DNA of 64,000 nucleotides from assembly GCA_002479485.1 (NCBI GenBank), contig DLNM01000050.1, forward strand, positions 1-64,000, given 5' to 3'. How positions within the stretch are numbered: position 1 is the stretch's first letter; the number at the start of each line of letters is the position of its first letter. Below the pieces are notes generated by a model. The model saw nothing but the letters and a program-made list of their open reading frames with translations. It did no database searches and was not told the DNA's origin. Position numbers and translations under genes: made by a program. This DNA is from Firmicutes bacterium UBA7510. GTDB lineage: Bacteria; Bacillota; Clostridia; Tissierellales; Sedimentibacteraceae. Below, in pieces: positions 17,371-26,355 of the stretch.

Positions 17371-18555
17371 ATGAGAATGTTGAAGAAAGAATCGTGGCAG
17401 TATAAACTCACGGCATATATGTTGAGCCAAGGAATATCCCTACTTGGTTCATCTGTCGTATCGTTAGCAATTATCTGGTATGTTACTTTGGGAACCGGTT
17501 CTGGTAGTTTGATTGCGGGTGTTACCATTACAACTTTTCTGCCACAAGCTTTGGTAATGCTATACGGTGGTGTACTCGCTGACCATTACCCGCCTAAGCG
17601 TATTGTGATTATAAGCGACTCTATGATAGCTATTTCCACTTTTATACTGGCAATTTTCTTTATTACTGGTATAGATAATATAGGCTGGGTGTTTTTCTTT
17701 AATGCTTTACGTGCTTTTGGAACAGGCATCCAACTTCCTGCTTCAAAGAGTATATTGCCACAGATTGTTCCAAAGGAACAATTGATGAAAGCAAACAGTA
17801 TCAATACCGGTGTGTGGAGTGTCATTCAATTGGTATCACCAGGGCTTGGCGGTCTTGTTATGAGCCTTATGGATATGGAGTATGTATTTCTAATTGATGT
17901 AGTGACTGCCTTAATCAGTATTATTATTTTAGCGACTATTATAGTGCCATCGTTCGAATTACGACAAAGCAATGAAAATACACGCGAGGAGCTAGTGCAA
18001 GGTTTTCGTTACATCATGAATTCTATGGCATTACGCAATGCAATTCTATTATATACTATATTTCAGTTTCTGGTCGTTCCGGCTTCACAGCTTACGCCAC
18101 TGTTAGCATCTAAAAATGTGGGCGGTGAAGTTTGGATACTCAGCGTGATAGAAACAGCGTTTTCAATCGGCGCACTGTCAGCCAGTCTTTTTATGTCATA
18201 TAGAGAACTAAAAATCCCACATTTCAAACTCATTGGGTTGTCATCTATCGTTTTTGGAATGACAATGCTCCTGTTGCTACCTGCACGTGGCATTCTGCTG
18301 TTTGCCGCAATGATGTTCCTAATGGGAATTGGCAGTCCTCTATATTACACGCCGCTAATCACTCACATACAAGAGAGCACCAAGGATTCCTATATGGGGC
18401 GTACTTTTTCCTATGTAGATTTATTATCCTCACTGGCAACACCACTTGGCATGATGGTATTTGGCCCTTTATCAAATATTAGTATCTTTCTACCTTTTGT
18501 AATTCCCGGTATTGTACTAATCCTGTTAGGCATTTGGGTTCGGAAAAAAATGTAA
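17371..18555 (+). CDS. MFS efflux transporter (macrolide-efflux-like)
   Basis: A 394-residue protein with about 12 hydrophobic segments. MFS hallmarks include an early GVTITTFLPQALVMLYGGVLADHYPPKRI loop (motif A variant) and PASKSILPQIVPKEQLMKANS after the fourth helix, typical of the MefA/MFS_3 export group. It would expel small drugs in exchange for protons. It starts 12 nt after the fusion-gene stop, with GAGGAGG 6 nt from its ATG, so the two are in one transcript from the MerR promoter at 13874. Confidence 0.88.
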   Translation: MRMLKKESWQYKLTAYMLSQGISLLGSSVVSLAIIWYVTLGTGSGSLIAGVTITTFLPQALVMLYGGVLADHYPPKRIVIISDSMIAISTFILAIFFITGIDNIGWVFFFNALRAFGTGIQLPASKSILPQIVPKEQLMKANSINTGVWSVIQLVSPGLGGLVMSLMDMEYVFLIDVVTALISIIILATIIVPSFELRQSNENTREELVQGFRYIMNSMALRNAILLYTIFQFLVVPASQLTPLLASKNVGGEVWILSVIETAFSIGALSASLFMSYRELKIPHFKLIGLSSIVFGMTMLLLLPARGILLFAAMMFLMGIGSPLYYTPLITHIQESTKDSYMGRTFSYVDLLSSLATPLGMMVFGPLSNISIFLPFVIPGIVLILLGIWVRKKM

Positions 18556-18563
18556 TAAAAATA

Positions 18564-18586
18564 GGGCTTGCCCTAAGGGGCAGCCC
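18564..18586. terminator. Bidirectional terminator between MFS and merR-like gene
   Basis: GGGC-T-TGCCC / GGGCA-GCCC stem with a TAAG loop lies between convergent genes. On the minus strand it is followed by TATTTTTATT, making a good terminator for the MerR gene. On the plus strand the tail ATGTTTTC is weaker. Confidence 0.75.
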
Positions 18587-18597
18587 ATGTTTTCAAA

Positions 18598-19422
18598 TCA
18601 TATTTCTATCAGCGGAATTTGTATCTCTGTTAGGTATTCTTCTGGGTTATCAGTATCCTCATGGTCGATAATTGTGACCTGACGAGATGGGCTTCCCATA
18701 GTATATGGGTGGTTTTTGTCAAGCCAATCTGCAAAGGAAAAGTAAGCACCTGCAATATTTTCATATGGACCATAAACCATCATGCAAGCCATTTTATCAA
18801 TATTTTCAAGTGTACGGTAAGTAAAAGCATCTTTATCCTTACCTAACCGCTTTACAATAAGACATACTTCTATATCAACATAGGAATCCAAATGTTCATC
18901 GTCATGATAGATTGCAACATTGTTTTGACTACTTCTATCAAACTCAATATGCTCTTGATGGACAAAATCCATAAGTTCGCTCCAAAGCGTTCCCTCATCA
19001 AAGTGGCTGCTCACCTTACGGCGAAGAGATATAACTGGGTAGGAAGGTATAGATTTTATTGTTACATTATAATATTGGTCAAATTTATCGGTCTCAATAT
19101 GTGTGATAGCAGAACGAATCTGCTCAATACGTTTTTTCTCCATTTCAATAACTTCTTCAATATCTCGAATTTTGTTATGAAGTCTTTGCATTAGATATGT
19201 ATCATTCCAGTTTTGCAATAGCTGCATGGTTTCAGCAACTCCAAAGTTAAGGTCTCGCAGCAATACAATTTTTTGCAGTTCCGGAACCTGATCAGCGGAG
19301 TACATCCGATAGCCGGTAACCGGGTCTATATAAGACGGTTTGAGCAGCCCTTGATTATCATAATAACGCAACATTCGTACAGAAACGTGCGTGAGTTTTG
19401 AGAAATCACCTATTTTCAGCAT
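18598..19422 (-). CDS. MerR-family regulator with GyrI-like drug-binding domain
   Basis: A 274-residue BmrR/TipA-like regulator. Residues 1-70 are a MerR winged helix (IGDFSKLTHVSVRMLRYYDNQGLLKPSYIDPVTGYRMYSA), residues ~75-115 a coiled-coil dimer helix, and the rest a GyrI-like effector-binding domain ending in EYLTEIQIPLIE. These proteins twist over-long promoters when drug is bound. Two matching 19-bp-spacer promoters flank it, one for the UvrA fusion/MFS operon and one for the stand-alone GyrI-like gene 134 bp away, making it their likely activator. Its own promoter (19444-19472) has a normal 17-bp spacer. Confidence 0.9.
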   Translation of the reverse strand: MLKIGDFSKLTHVSVRMLRYYDNQGLLKPSYIDPVTGYRMYSADQVPELQKIVLLRDLNFGVAETMQLLQNWNDTYLMQRLHNKIRDIEEVIEMEKKRIEQIRSAITHIETDKFDQYYNVTIKSIPSYPVISLRRKVSSHFDEGTLWSELMDFVHQEHIEFDRSSQNNVAIYHDDEHLDSYVDIEVCLIVKRLGKDKDAFTYRTLENIDKMACMMVYGPYENIAGAYFSFADWLDKNHPYTMGSPSRQVTIIDHEDTDNPEEYLTEIQIPLIEI

Positions 19423-19443
19423 TTATTCACCCCTTTCGTTATT

Positions 19444-19472
19444 AGTATACAGTTTGTTTTTTTATACTTCAA
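19444..19472 (-). promoter_or_regulatory. Promoter of merR-like gene
   Basis: On the minus strand TTGAAG (19467-19472), a 17-bp spacer and TATACT (19444-19449) precede an AAAGGGGTG ribosome binding site and the ATG at 19422. It is divergent from, and about 25 bp away from, the MerR-type promoter at 19496. Confidence 0.6.
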
Positions 19473-19495
19473 GTCCAAAAATGTAAAATAAAAGT

Positions 19496-19527
19496 CTTGA
19501 CATTGACACGGTGTTAGGGCTTAAAAA
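19496..19527 (+). promoter_or_regulatory. Second MerR-type promoter, upstream of GyrI-like gene
   Basis: TTGACA (19497-19502) and TAAAAA (19522-19527) are 19 bp apart. The sequence shares 25 of the first 30 bases with the promoter at 13874, including TGACAC-GTGT and GGCTTAA. The GTG at 19511 falls inside this promoter and cannot be the start of the next gene. Confidence 0.8.
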
Positions 19528-19555
19528 TGAATTATATCACAAAAGGAGATTCGCC

Positions 19556-20068
19556 ATGATTAATGCACATAATATTAGGTTTGTTCAGATTCCTGCAATG
19601 ACCGTTGCTTCAATTCAATGTATTAGTACATCACCGGAAAGGGACAGTTTGAAAGCAATAATAGATTTTATGGGAGATATAAAACTAGACAACAAGATTT
19701 CACTTATACGACACTTTGGTTATGTTCCACAGTTTGATAAGTGCGGCAATGCGGATATAGATATTTTTGAGAGGCTGATAGCAGTCCCAGAAAATATAGA
19801 AATTTCAGAACCATTTGTAAAAAAAATTTTTCCAGGTGGGTTATATGCCGCCTGTACAGTTCCAATAGGATTTTTTGATAGAGTATCAAAACTAAAAGAT
19901 ATAATTTGTGCAATGTCAAACTATGAACTTGTTGACAATGGACAATTTGACGTTATTGAGGAATATTTAAATCCTTGGAATTTTTCATCATATTGTATAA
20001 AACAGTTCTTCACAGACACTCAAATAGACATTCTTGTTAAAGTTAGAAAACTTTACAACATTATTTAG
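19556..20068 (+). CDS. Stand-alone GyrI-like effector-binding protein
   Basis: A 170-residue protein starting at the ATG at 19556, with AAAAGGAG upstream. It reads as a single GyrI-like domain: FVQIPAMTVASIQCIS, a central RHFGYVPQF, FPGGLYAACTVPIG and a C-terminal EEYLNPW stretch. There is no DNA-binding domain. Comparable free-standing GyrI-like proteins bind or hydrolyse toxic small molecules or inhibit gyrase. Control by a MerR promoter matching that of the UvrA fusion suggests it sequesters or processes the inducing drug. Function is inferred. Confidence 0.65.
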   Translation: MINAHNIRFVQIPAMTVASIQCISTSPERDSLKAIIDFMGDIKLDNKISLIRHFGYVPQFDKCGNADIDIFERLIAVPENIEISEPFVKKIFPGGLYAACTVPIGFFDRVSKLKDIICAMSNYELVDNGQFDVIEEYLNPWNFSSYCIKQFFTDTQIDILVKVRKLYNII

Positions 20069-20160
20069 TTTAGCGAGAAATATTTGAAGATAATATAAAA
20101 GCGGGATATAAAGATGTATGCATTTGTAGAAAGTTATTTACATACAATTTAAATATAATA

Positions 20161-20193
20161 GGTGTTAAAGAGCTAATAGAGCACTTTAACACC
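20161..20193 (+). terminator. Terminator of GyrI-like gene; member of a dispersed repeat
   Basis: GGTGTTAAAG and CTTTAACACC form a 10-bp stem with an inner GCT/AGC pair, followed by ATTATTTTTTA. A near-copy including flanks lies on the minus strand at 44785-44817. Confidence 0.8.
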
Positions 20194-20251
20194 ATTATTT
20201 TTTACTTTAAACATGAGTATTTTCAAACTATATTTATAGATCAAAAGAACT

Positions 20252-21718
20252 CTATGGCGTCTTTGGCGGAAGCCTTCTGCTACCTAATAGCTGTTCAAAG
20301 GCATATGCAATTTCAAACAAAGTTGGTTCATCCCATCGTCTTGCCATAAACTCAATTCCAACTGGCACACCAATTGGTGCTTCATCAGTTTGCTTGGAAA
20401 ATCCCGCTGGAACAGTCACAGCCGGAAAACCAATCGTCGAAGCCAACAATCCATTACGTCCTTGCTGAGATTGAAGACCCACATGCTGAACAAGAATATT
20501 TTGATGTGGATAAACAAACGCATCCAGCTCATATTTAGCCATAACATAGTAAGCAGTATTCCTATTTCTAATTATGTTTAAAAGTTTGTTTTTGTAACCT
20601 TCCAATTCTCTCGGATTAACTACCTCAGCGCATTTCTTAATGAAATCGTCAATTGCAGGATACAATTTTCCACTGTCTGCAAGAAATTGAAAATTTGGTA
20701 CAGGACTGTTTGAAGCTTTTGCAAAATACTTGTCTAATTGTTCTTTAAACTCATAATACTGAACATCGCACTCCTTGTTAAGGCGGCTCATTTCAAATTC
20801 TGGCACATCAATAGTAATTATTTTAGCACCGTTTTCACGCATCAATTTGATGGATTCTTCCATTACTTCATTTACATCAGCGTCATTTCCCAAAGTGTTT
20901 AAAAGCAACCCCAATCGTTTATTACGAAGACCATCAGCTTTTAAAAAGTCGGTATAAGAAGTAGGCACATGCTTTATTTGTTTTGCACTTACTTTATCCT
21001 CCGGGTCAAAGCCCACGCATATATTTAATAAAATAGCCGCATCCGAAACACTTCTGGTAAGTGTCCCTGCTGTATCCTGAGTTTCGGTAACAGGTATGAT
21101 TCCTCCTCTGGACAGTAATCCTGTTGATGGTCTGAAACCAACCAAGTTAGTTGCACTTGCCGGGCTGCGTACTGAGTTGACTGTATCAGTGCCAAGACCA
21201 CCAGCGGCAAAGTTTGCAGCAACAGCGGTTCCGGTACCTCCGGAAGACCCTCCTGGAGTCCTAGTTAAATCATATGGATTTAGGGTCTGACCTATTAAAG
21301 TCCCATCCGTAAATCCATGGCAAGCAAATTCTGATAGATTTGTTTTTGCAATAATTACTGCACCTGCTTCACGTAGCTTATTTACTATAAAAGCATCTTC
21401 AGAAGGTCTATTTTCAGCCAAAAGCACACTTGAGGCAGTGGTAGGCATGTCAAACGTATTGATATTGTCTTTAACGACTATTGGTATACCATGCAGATTA
21501 CTATATTTTCCTTTAGTTTTTCTATCCTCATCCAATCTGATAGCATCGTTAATCGCATGGCTATTAATTGTTACAATAGAGTTTAATTTAGGTCCTTTTT
21601 TATCATACTCTTCAATTCTGTCAAGGTAGAACTTAGTCAGCTCTAAAGACGTGATTTCATTTTTCTCCATTGCTTGTTGCAACTCCATAATACTTTTTTC
21701 CAATGGTTGGAATTTCAT
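20252..21718 (-). CDS. Amidase-signature hydrolase
   Basis: A 488-residue member of the amidase signature family. The Ser-cisSer-Lys triad is visible as the catalytic lysine in PIVVKDNINT, the GGSSGGTG loop, and the serine near TDTVNSVRSPA. It hydrolyses a carboxamide to acid and ammonia in the cytoplasm. It is the distal gene of the 30.2-20.2 kb operon with carbamoyltransferase-like AllFGH genes, so oxamate or another small amide is a reasonable but unproven substrate. AAAGGAG precedes the ATG. Confidence 0.87.
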   Translation of the reverse strand: MKFQPLEKSIMELQQAMEKNEITSLELTKFYLDRIEEYDKKGPKLNSIVTINSHAINDAIRLDEDRKTKGKYSNLHGIPIVVKDNINTFDMPTTASSVLLAENRPSEDAFIVNKLREAGAVIIAKTNLSEFACHGFTDGTLIGQTLNPYDLTRTPGGSSGGTGTAVAANFAAGGLGTDTVNSVRSPASATNLVGFRPSTGLLSRGGIIPVTETQDTAGTLTRSVSDAAILLNICVGFDPEDKVSAKQIKHVPTSYTDFLKADGLRNKRLGLLLNTLGNDADVNEVMEESIKLMRENGAKIITIDVPEFEMSRLNKECDVQYYEFKEQLDKYFAKASNSPVPNFQFLADSGKLYPAIDDFIKKCAEVVNPRELEGYKNKLLNIIRNRNTAYYVMAKYELDAFVYPHQNILVQHVGLQSQQGRNGLLASTIGFPAVTVPAGFSKQTDEAPIGVPVGIEFMARRWDEPTLFEIAYAFEQLLGSRRLPPKTP

Positions 21719-21780
21719 AACTCTATCACTCCTTTATATCTATAATAAGTTAAAAATAGTTATCTCTACTTAAGGGATAT

Positions 21781-22659
21781 CTACTCCATAATATTTCTTA
21801 GAATTCCAAGCCCTTCTATTTCACTTTCTATTACATCACCATGTTTAAGATATACAGGTGGATTCATGCCAGCTCCAATACCAGATGGTGTACCAGTAAT
21901 AATTATATCACCAGGAAAAAGTGTCATCCCCTTTGAAAGGTCACTAATTATATATGGAATATTAAAAATAAAATCATCAGTATTACCGTTTTGTCTCATC
22001 TCCCCATTTACCTTAAGAGAAAGATTTAAGTTATGGGGATCCATGATTTCATCAGCTGTGACAATATACGGGCCTATAGGAGTAGTATCGTCAAGTCCCT
22101 TTGCATAAGCGTACTGCGGTAAATTTTTCTGAATATCACGTGCAGTTATGTCATTAGATATTGTATACCCAAAGATATAGTCCATTGCATCTTTTTCAGC
22201 AACACGGCTGCATTCTTTGCCGATGACTACGGCCAACTCAACTTCATAATCCATCATTGAAGAAATCCCGGCATGCAAGCATATACTTCCATTATGCGAT
22301 ACTGCTCTATTCACCCTACGCCAGAAATAACTGCAATGTTTTGGCCTAATATACTCTACTCCGTTGAGCTTGCAAGTTTCCTTTACATGTGATACATAGT
22401 TCTGAGATACAGCTATTATATCCCTTGGATTTGGAATTGGGGCAAGTAATTGTACATCTTCAATCTTCAAGCCGTTATAATCCATTGTATTAAGTTTTTT
22501 TGCTAGTTGTTGCTTTTCTTTTTCCGTTATATTTTTGATAAGGTCTATCATGGTTTTATAGTCAAGACCCAATTCATGTATTGAGTATATTTCAGTTCCG
22601 CAATTGGAAAGCACACCAATACACTCCTGAGAATCATATTTATACGCTGCAAATTTCAT
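21781..22659 (-). CDS. Fumarylacetoacetate-hydrolase-family enzyme
   Basis: A 292-residue FAH-family protein: PIPNPRDIIAVSQNY, MDYEVELAVVIGKEC (metal-ligand acidic residues), FGYTISNDITARDIQ, GPYIVTADEI, LFPGDIIITGTPSGIG and GDVIESEIEGLG. The family cleaves C-C bonds, hydrates or decarboxylates 2-oxo acids using Mg2+ or Mn2+. Position between the amidase and the AllH-like gene suggests it acts on a 2-oxo acid formed by this pathway. The substrate is unknown. Confidence 0.88.
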   Translation of the reverse strand: MKFAAYKYDSQECIGVLSNCGTEIYSIHELGLDYKTMIDLIKNITEKEKQQLAKKLNTMDYNGLKIEDVQLLAPIPNPRDIIAVSQNYVSHVKETCKLNGVEYIRPKHCSYFWRRVNRAVSHNGSICLHAGISSMMDYEVELAVVIGKECSRVAEKDAMDYIFGYTISNDITARDIQKNLPQYAYAKGLDDTTPIGPYIVTADEIMDPHNLNLSLKVNGEMRQNGNTDDFIFNIPYIISDLSKGMTLFPGDIIITGTPSGIGAGMNPPVYLKHGDVIESEIEGLGILRNIME

Positions 22660-22708
22660 AAGTAACCACCTTTTTTCAAAATTAAAATTATCGCAGGTTA
22701 ATTTGATT

Positions 22709-23563
22709 TTAGACTTCGCATAATAGTATCAGACCTGCATAGATACCACAAAGTATATCATGTCCTGAGGAATACCCGATATTGCGAATATTTGCTGTTG
22801 CTTTGCTTATATCTGATGATTTGAAAAACTCTATTATAGGCTCACAGAATCTCTTTTCACTTCCATGAAAAAGCATCTCAGCACTTATATCATTAGTCCT
22901 GTAAATATTAGCTTTACACACTTGCGCCAAATTCTTAAAAACCCTATCACAAGATGAATATACAGCTAAAATTCCTAAAATAAAATCATCTGCTGATGGT
23001 GTTAAGCCTATACCATAGCCTATTATGCCTTTAAAAATCTCGTCAAGTGCATCAGTTTCTACATTGTGCAGAATGCTTTCCAATAGCTTTCCAAACCTCT
23101 CTGGATATATGCCATTTGATGTTACTCCAGGAAACTCAGGCAAATTAAGAATTTTCAACTTTGCAATTTCTTTATATATTCCATTTTCAGGAATATTGCT
23201 AATAATCACTTTTTTTAATTGAGAAGCTAAATCAGCTTTTTTATTTAGATTCATATACCCACTTATATATGGGCTTATAATCTCAGAATTGCTAAAATCT
23301 ATTTTAGCTGACTTCCCTATTAAAAGAGAATTGTAAATATGAAGCTCATCTATGCCATAAAAAAACTCTCTAATATTATCGGTAGGAAGGCAAATTGATG
23401 CAACCCCCATCGATCTTTGTGAAGACAAAAATGTAACTATTCGTCCGTTTATAGTCTTATAATTCGCTGCAGAGCCATAAACTGAATGTAGCTTTAATAT
23501 TGTCCCATTTTGGTTATTCAACTCACGAGCTAGGTACTCGCATATTTCTAAGGCATATGTCAT
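22709..23563 (-). CDS. DUF2877 protein, AllH-like (oxamate carbamoyltransferase subunit candidate)
   Basis: A 284-residue protein with the DUF2877 signature GIGYGIGLTPSADDFILGILA and a C-terminal GYSSGHDILCGIYAGLIL. In E. coli the YlbF/AllH protein works with FdrA/AllF and YlbE/AllG in carbamoyl transfer between oxalurate and oxamate. All three partners are present here, though separated by a transporter gene. GAGGTG lies 5 nt from the ATG. Confidence 0.8.
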   Translation of the reverse strand: MTYALEICEYLARELNNQNGTILKLHSVYGSAANYKTINGRIVTFLSSQRSMGVASICLPTDNIREFFYGIDELHIYNSLLIGKSAKIDFSNSEIISPYISGYMNLNKKADLASQLKKVIISNIPENGIYKEIAKLKILNLPEFPGVTSNGIYPERFGKLLESILHNVETDALDEIFKGIIGYGIGLTPSADDFILGILAVYSSCDRVFKNLAQVCKANIYRTNDISAEMLFHGSEKRFCEPIIEFFKSSDISKATANIRNIGYSSGHDILCGIYAGLILLCEV

Positions 23564-23665
23564 AATTTCACCTCACAGCCAACTATTAATTTAAAACAAT
23601 TCACAAAAACTTAAGTAGGTCAGATCATATTCATAAAATTGTCCTGACCTACATTTGAGCTTACT

Positions 23666-24913
23666 TTAAGCCTTTATAGTCTCATCTGAAACTATTTTTT
23701 TTCTTCCATAAAACACTTCACGATCTAATTCCTTTTCACTAGCCGCAACAAACAACGCACAGAATACATCATCAGCTACGTTTGTAGGTACTCGTGTGAT
23801 TGCAAGAATCCAGTCAATACCTGCAAACAAGGCTACTCCTTCAAGTGGTATACCATTTAAGGCAAACACAATGGCAATTGCAACGATTCCGCCACCAGGA
23901 ACCATAGTGTTACCAAATGAAGATAATACTGATGTTACCGCTAACATAACCATAGCAGAGAATGATAATTCAATTCCTAAAATTTGAGCAACGGTCATAC
24001 TTGCTAAAACAGTTAAGATTACCCCTCCGTCAGTGTTTAGTGTTCCACCTAAAGGATTAACAAAATTCGAAATTCTTTTGCTTATACCCATGTTTTCTTC
24101 AGAATCCAATAACTTCATTGGAAGAGACATAGCAGATGAAGTTGTAGTTGCTGCAACAATAATGGTACGTTTTACATTAGCGATCATTCTGAAGAAGTTA
24201 ACTTTTGCGTATATGGAAACAGTCAATCCAACAATTAATAGACATGCAATATTTGCAAGTGTAATTACTAATATTGTTTTTAATAGTGGAATTAGAACTC
24301 CAATACCGTTTTGACCAATCATGTTTGCAGTAAGTGCAAATATACCTATTGGTGCAAGATTCATTATAAGTGTAACAATCTTCATTATAAGTACATTCAT
24401 ATCTAGTATGAAGTCGTGAATTCTCTTGATTGAATCTGTTTTTTTATAATATGAGATTGTAATACCTACTACTATAGCAAAAAGAATAATCTGAGTTATT
24501 GCGTTATTAGTAAAGGCTGCAAAAATATTTTTAGGAAAGAAGGATAGTATAGCTTCAGAAACTGACATACCCATTGTGTTTCCCGTATATTCTGATAACT
24601 GAATGTTCATAATTCCAGCACCTGGTTGGAATACATAACCTAAAACAACAGCTAAAAAACCTGCCATTGAACTTGTAAAAACAAATGAGAATAAAGTTTT
24701 AACACCTATAGTACCTAAGTCTTTAATCTCCAGTGTCATAACCGACTCAACTAAAGCACCGAAAATCAAGAATGGAACCATCATAGAGATAAGATTAATA
24801 AATATATCCCCAAAAATTTTAATATATGCTGTGTTCTTACCTAAAACTGCTCCTACTACAAGACCAAAAATTGAAGCGAAAATCATTTTTTTTGAAAAAG
24901 ACATTTTTTTCAT
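23666..24913 (-). CDS. Dicarboxylate/amino acid:cation symporter (DAACS family)
   Basis: A 415-residue integral membrane protein of the GltP/DctA/SstT-like family. It has about eight transmembrane helices, a serine-rich reentrant loop (TTTSSAMSLPMKLL), the NPLGGTLNTDGG motif, and a second reentrant loop with VPGGGIVAIA. It would import an acidic amino acid, dicarboxylate or related anion with Na+ or H+. Its place within the operon makes it the probable uptake system for the pathway substrate. Confidence 0.88.
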   Translation of the reverse strand: MKKMSFSKKMIFASIFGLVVGAVLGKNTAYIKIFGDIFINLISMMVPFLIFGALVESVMTLEIKDLGTIGVKTLFSFVFTSSMAGFLAVVLGYVFQPGAGIMNIQLSEYTGNTMGMSVSEAILSFFPKNIFAAFTNNAITQIILFAIVVGITISYYKKTDSIKRIHDFILDMNVLIMKIVTLIMNLAPIGIFALTANMIGQNGIGVLIPLLKTILVITLANIACLLIVGLTVSIYAKVNFFRMIANVKRTIIVAATTTSSAMSLPMKLLDSEENMGISKRISNFVNPLGGTLNTDGGVILTVLASMTVAQILGIELSFSAMVMLAVTSVLSSFGNTMVPGGGIVAIAIVFALNGIPLEGVALFAGIDWILAITRVPTNVADDVFCALFVAASEKELDREVFYGRKKIVSDETIKA

Positions 24914-24942
24914 ATAATTGCCTCCATCTATATATATTTTTT

Positions 24943-26355
24943 TTAGATTCTTTTTGCAACTTCTAATACTGCTTTCTCGAAGCAGTCAATAGGTGCATTT
25001 GTAATTCCTGCCCCGATAAATCCTACTCCTGCATTTTTGTGCGCTATACCTGTTGTAATTATAGGTAATATTCCTGTTTCTAGTACCTTTCTTATATCAA
25101 TACCGCTTGGGCCACCTCTAAAGTCAAGATATGGCATTGAAAACGTAGGGTTTTCAGTAAATGTAATTTCGTACATATCTTTTGTTATCTTCAAACAGTC
25201 CTCTACATTTCCACCTACGAATTGCACAATTGCAGGTGCCCCTGATAGAGCAAATCCACCTACTCCTCCAGCTTCAGTGATTGCACTGTCACCCATATCT
25301 AAGTTTGCATCCTCCTTAGAGAACCCAGGTAAGTAAAGTCCTTCAACATATTGGGATGGTCCAGTAAACCATGTATTACCTTCACAACCACTTACACGGA
25401 TTCCAAATTCTACACCATTTCTGGATAGAGCAGTTACTATAGTACTATTTTTTACTCCGTGTGCAGCGTCAAGACACGCTTTCAAAGCAGGCATTGAAAG
25501 ACTTAGGAAATAATGATCATTTGTATTTAGATTATTTAACACTCTTAGAAAAACATCTTTTTCAAGATCTGCTTTTACAAGGAGTGGAAACAATTCCTTC
25601 ATAAACAAACCACTTCCTGCTTTGTTTCTGTTGTGACATTCATCTCCCATGTGTAAAGCCTGTGATATCATTGAGCGCACATCTATTCCATTAGAATTTT
25701 TTAGTGCTTTGTGCAGTGTTTCTGCCAGCTCACCATGGATCCATCTAAAATTCTCTAATACATCATCGTCATATGCTCCAAAACGAAGTACTTTAGATCT
25801 AGTTCCTTCAGTTAGTGGGCAAAATGATAGATTTCCATGCTTTACATTCTTTACTACGTGTACATACATTGATGCTGAGATTACGCCAGCCATAGGTCCT
25901 ACAGCTCCATAATCATGACATGAATGGAACTCAATCTTGCCAGATTCTACAAATTTTACAGCATCATCTGGATTATCTGCAAAACCCTCAAATAGGACTA
26001 ATCCAATGATTGCACCTTTCATTGGTCCACACATATTCTCCCATTTTATTGGAGGTCCCGCATGTAGAATAGTATAGGGAGTCATGTTTGGGATAACATC
26101 AATAGCTTTTGCAACATCAATTAAAAACGGTTCAGCTTCAAAAAAGCGATTTAACGCTATTTGGTTAGCTTGCTCAACTTCTTCAGTGTAAAGTTTTTTT
26201 AGAGCGTTTAACAACTCATCATCTTTAGTACGAGGTGGAGTCCAATCTATGTTCAAGGTCTCTACTTCTTGATCGAACATTGCTTTACTGAAAATATCCG
26301 TACCAATATTTATAGCCTTAATATCTTGATTTAAAAATTGGTTATTTAAACTCAT
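24943..26355 (-). CDS. DUF1116 protein, AllG/YlbE-like
   Basis: A 470-residue member of the DUF1116 family. Typical segments are TPYTILHAGPPIKWENMCGPMKGA, FHSCHDYGAVGPMAGVIS, LHMGDECHNRNKAGSGLF and GDSAITEAGGVGGFALSGAPAIVQFVGG. It is a probable catalytic subunit of an oxamate-type carbamoyltransferase with FdrA and DUF2877 partners. Its start overlaps the end of the fdrA-like gene by 14 bp, indicating tight co-translation. Confidence 0.85.
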   Translation of the reverse strand: MSLNNQFLNQDIKAINIGTDIFSKAMFDQEVETLNIDWTPPRTKDDELLNALKKLYTEEVEQANQIALNRFFEAEPFLIDVAKAIDVIPNMTPYTILHAGPPIKWENMCGPMKGAIIGLVLFEGFADNPDDAVKFVESGKIEFHSCHDYGAVGPMAGVISASMYVHVVKNVKHGNLSFCPLTEGTRSKVLRFGAYDDDVLENFRWIHGELAETLHKALKNSNGIDVRSMISQALHMGDECHNRNKAGSGLFMKELFPLLVKADLEKDVFLRVLNNLNTNDHYFLSLSMPALKACLDAAHGVKNSTIVTALSRNGVEFGIRVSGCEGNTWFTGPSQYVEGLYLPGFSKEDANLDMGDSAITEAGGVGGFALSGAPAIVQFVGGNVEDCLKITKDMYEITFTENPTFSMPYLDFRGGPSGIDIRKVLETGILPIITTGIAHKNAGVGFIGAGITNAPIDCFEKAVLEVAKRI

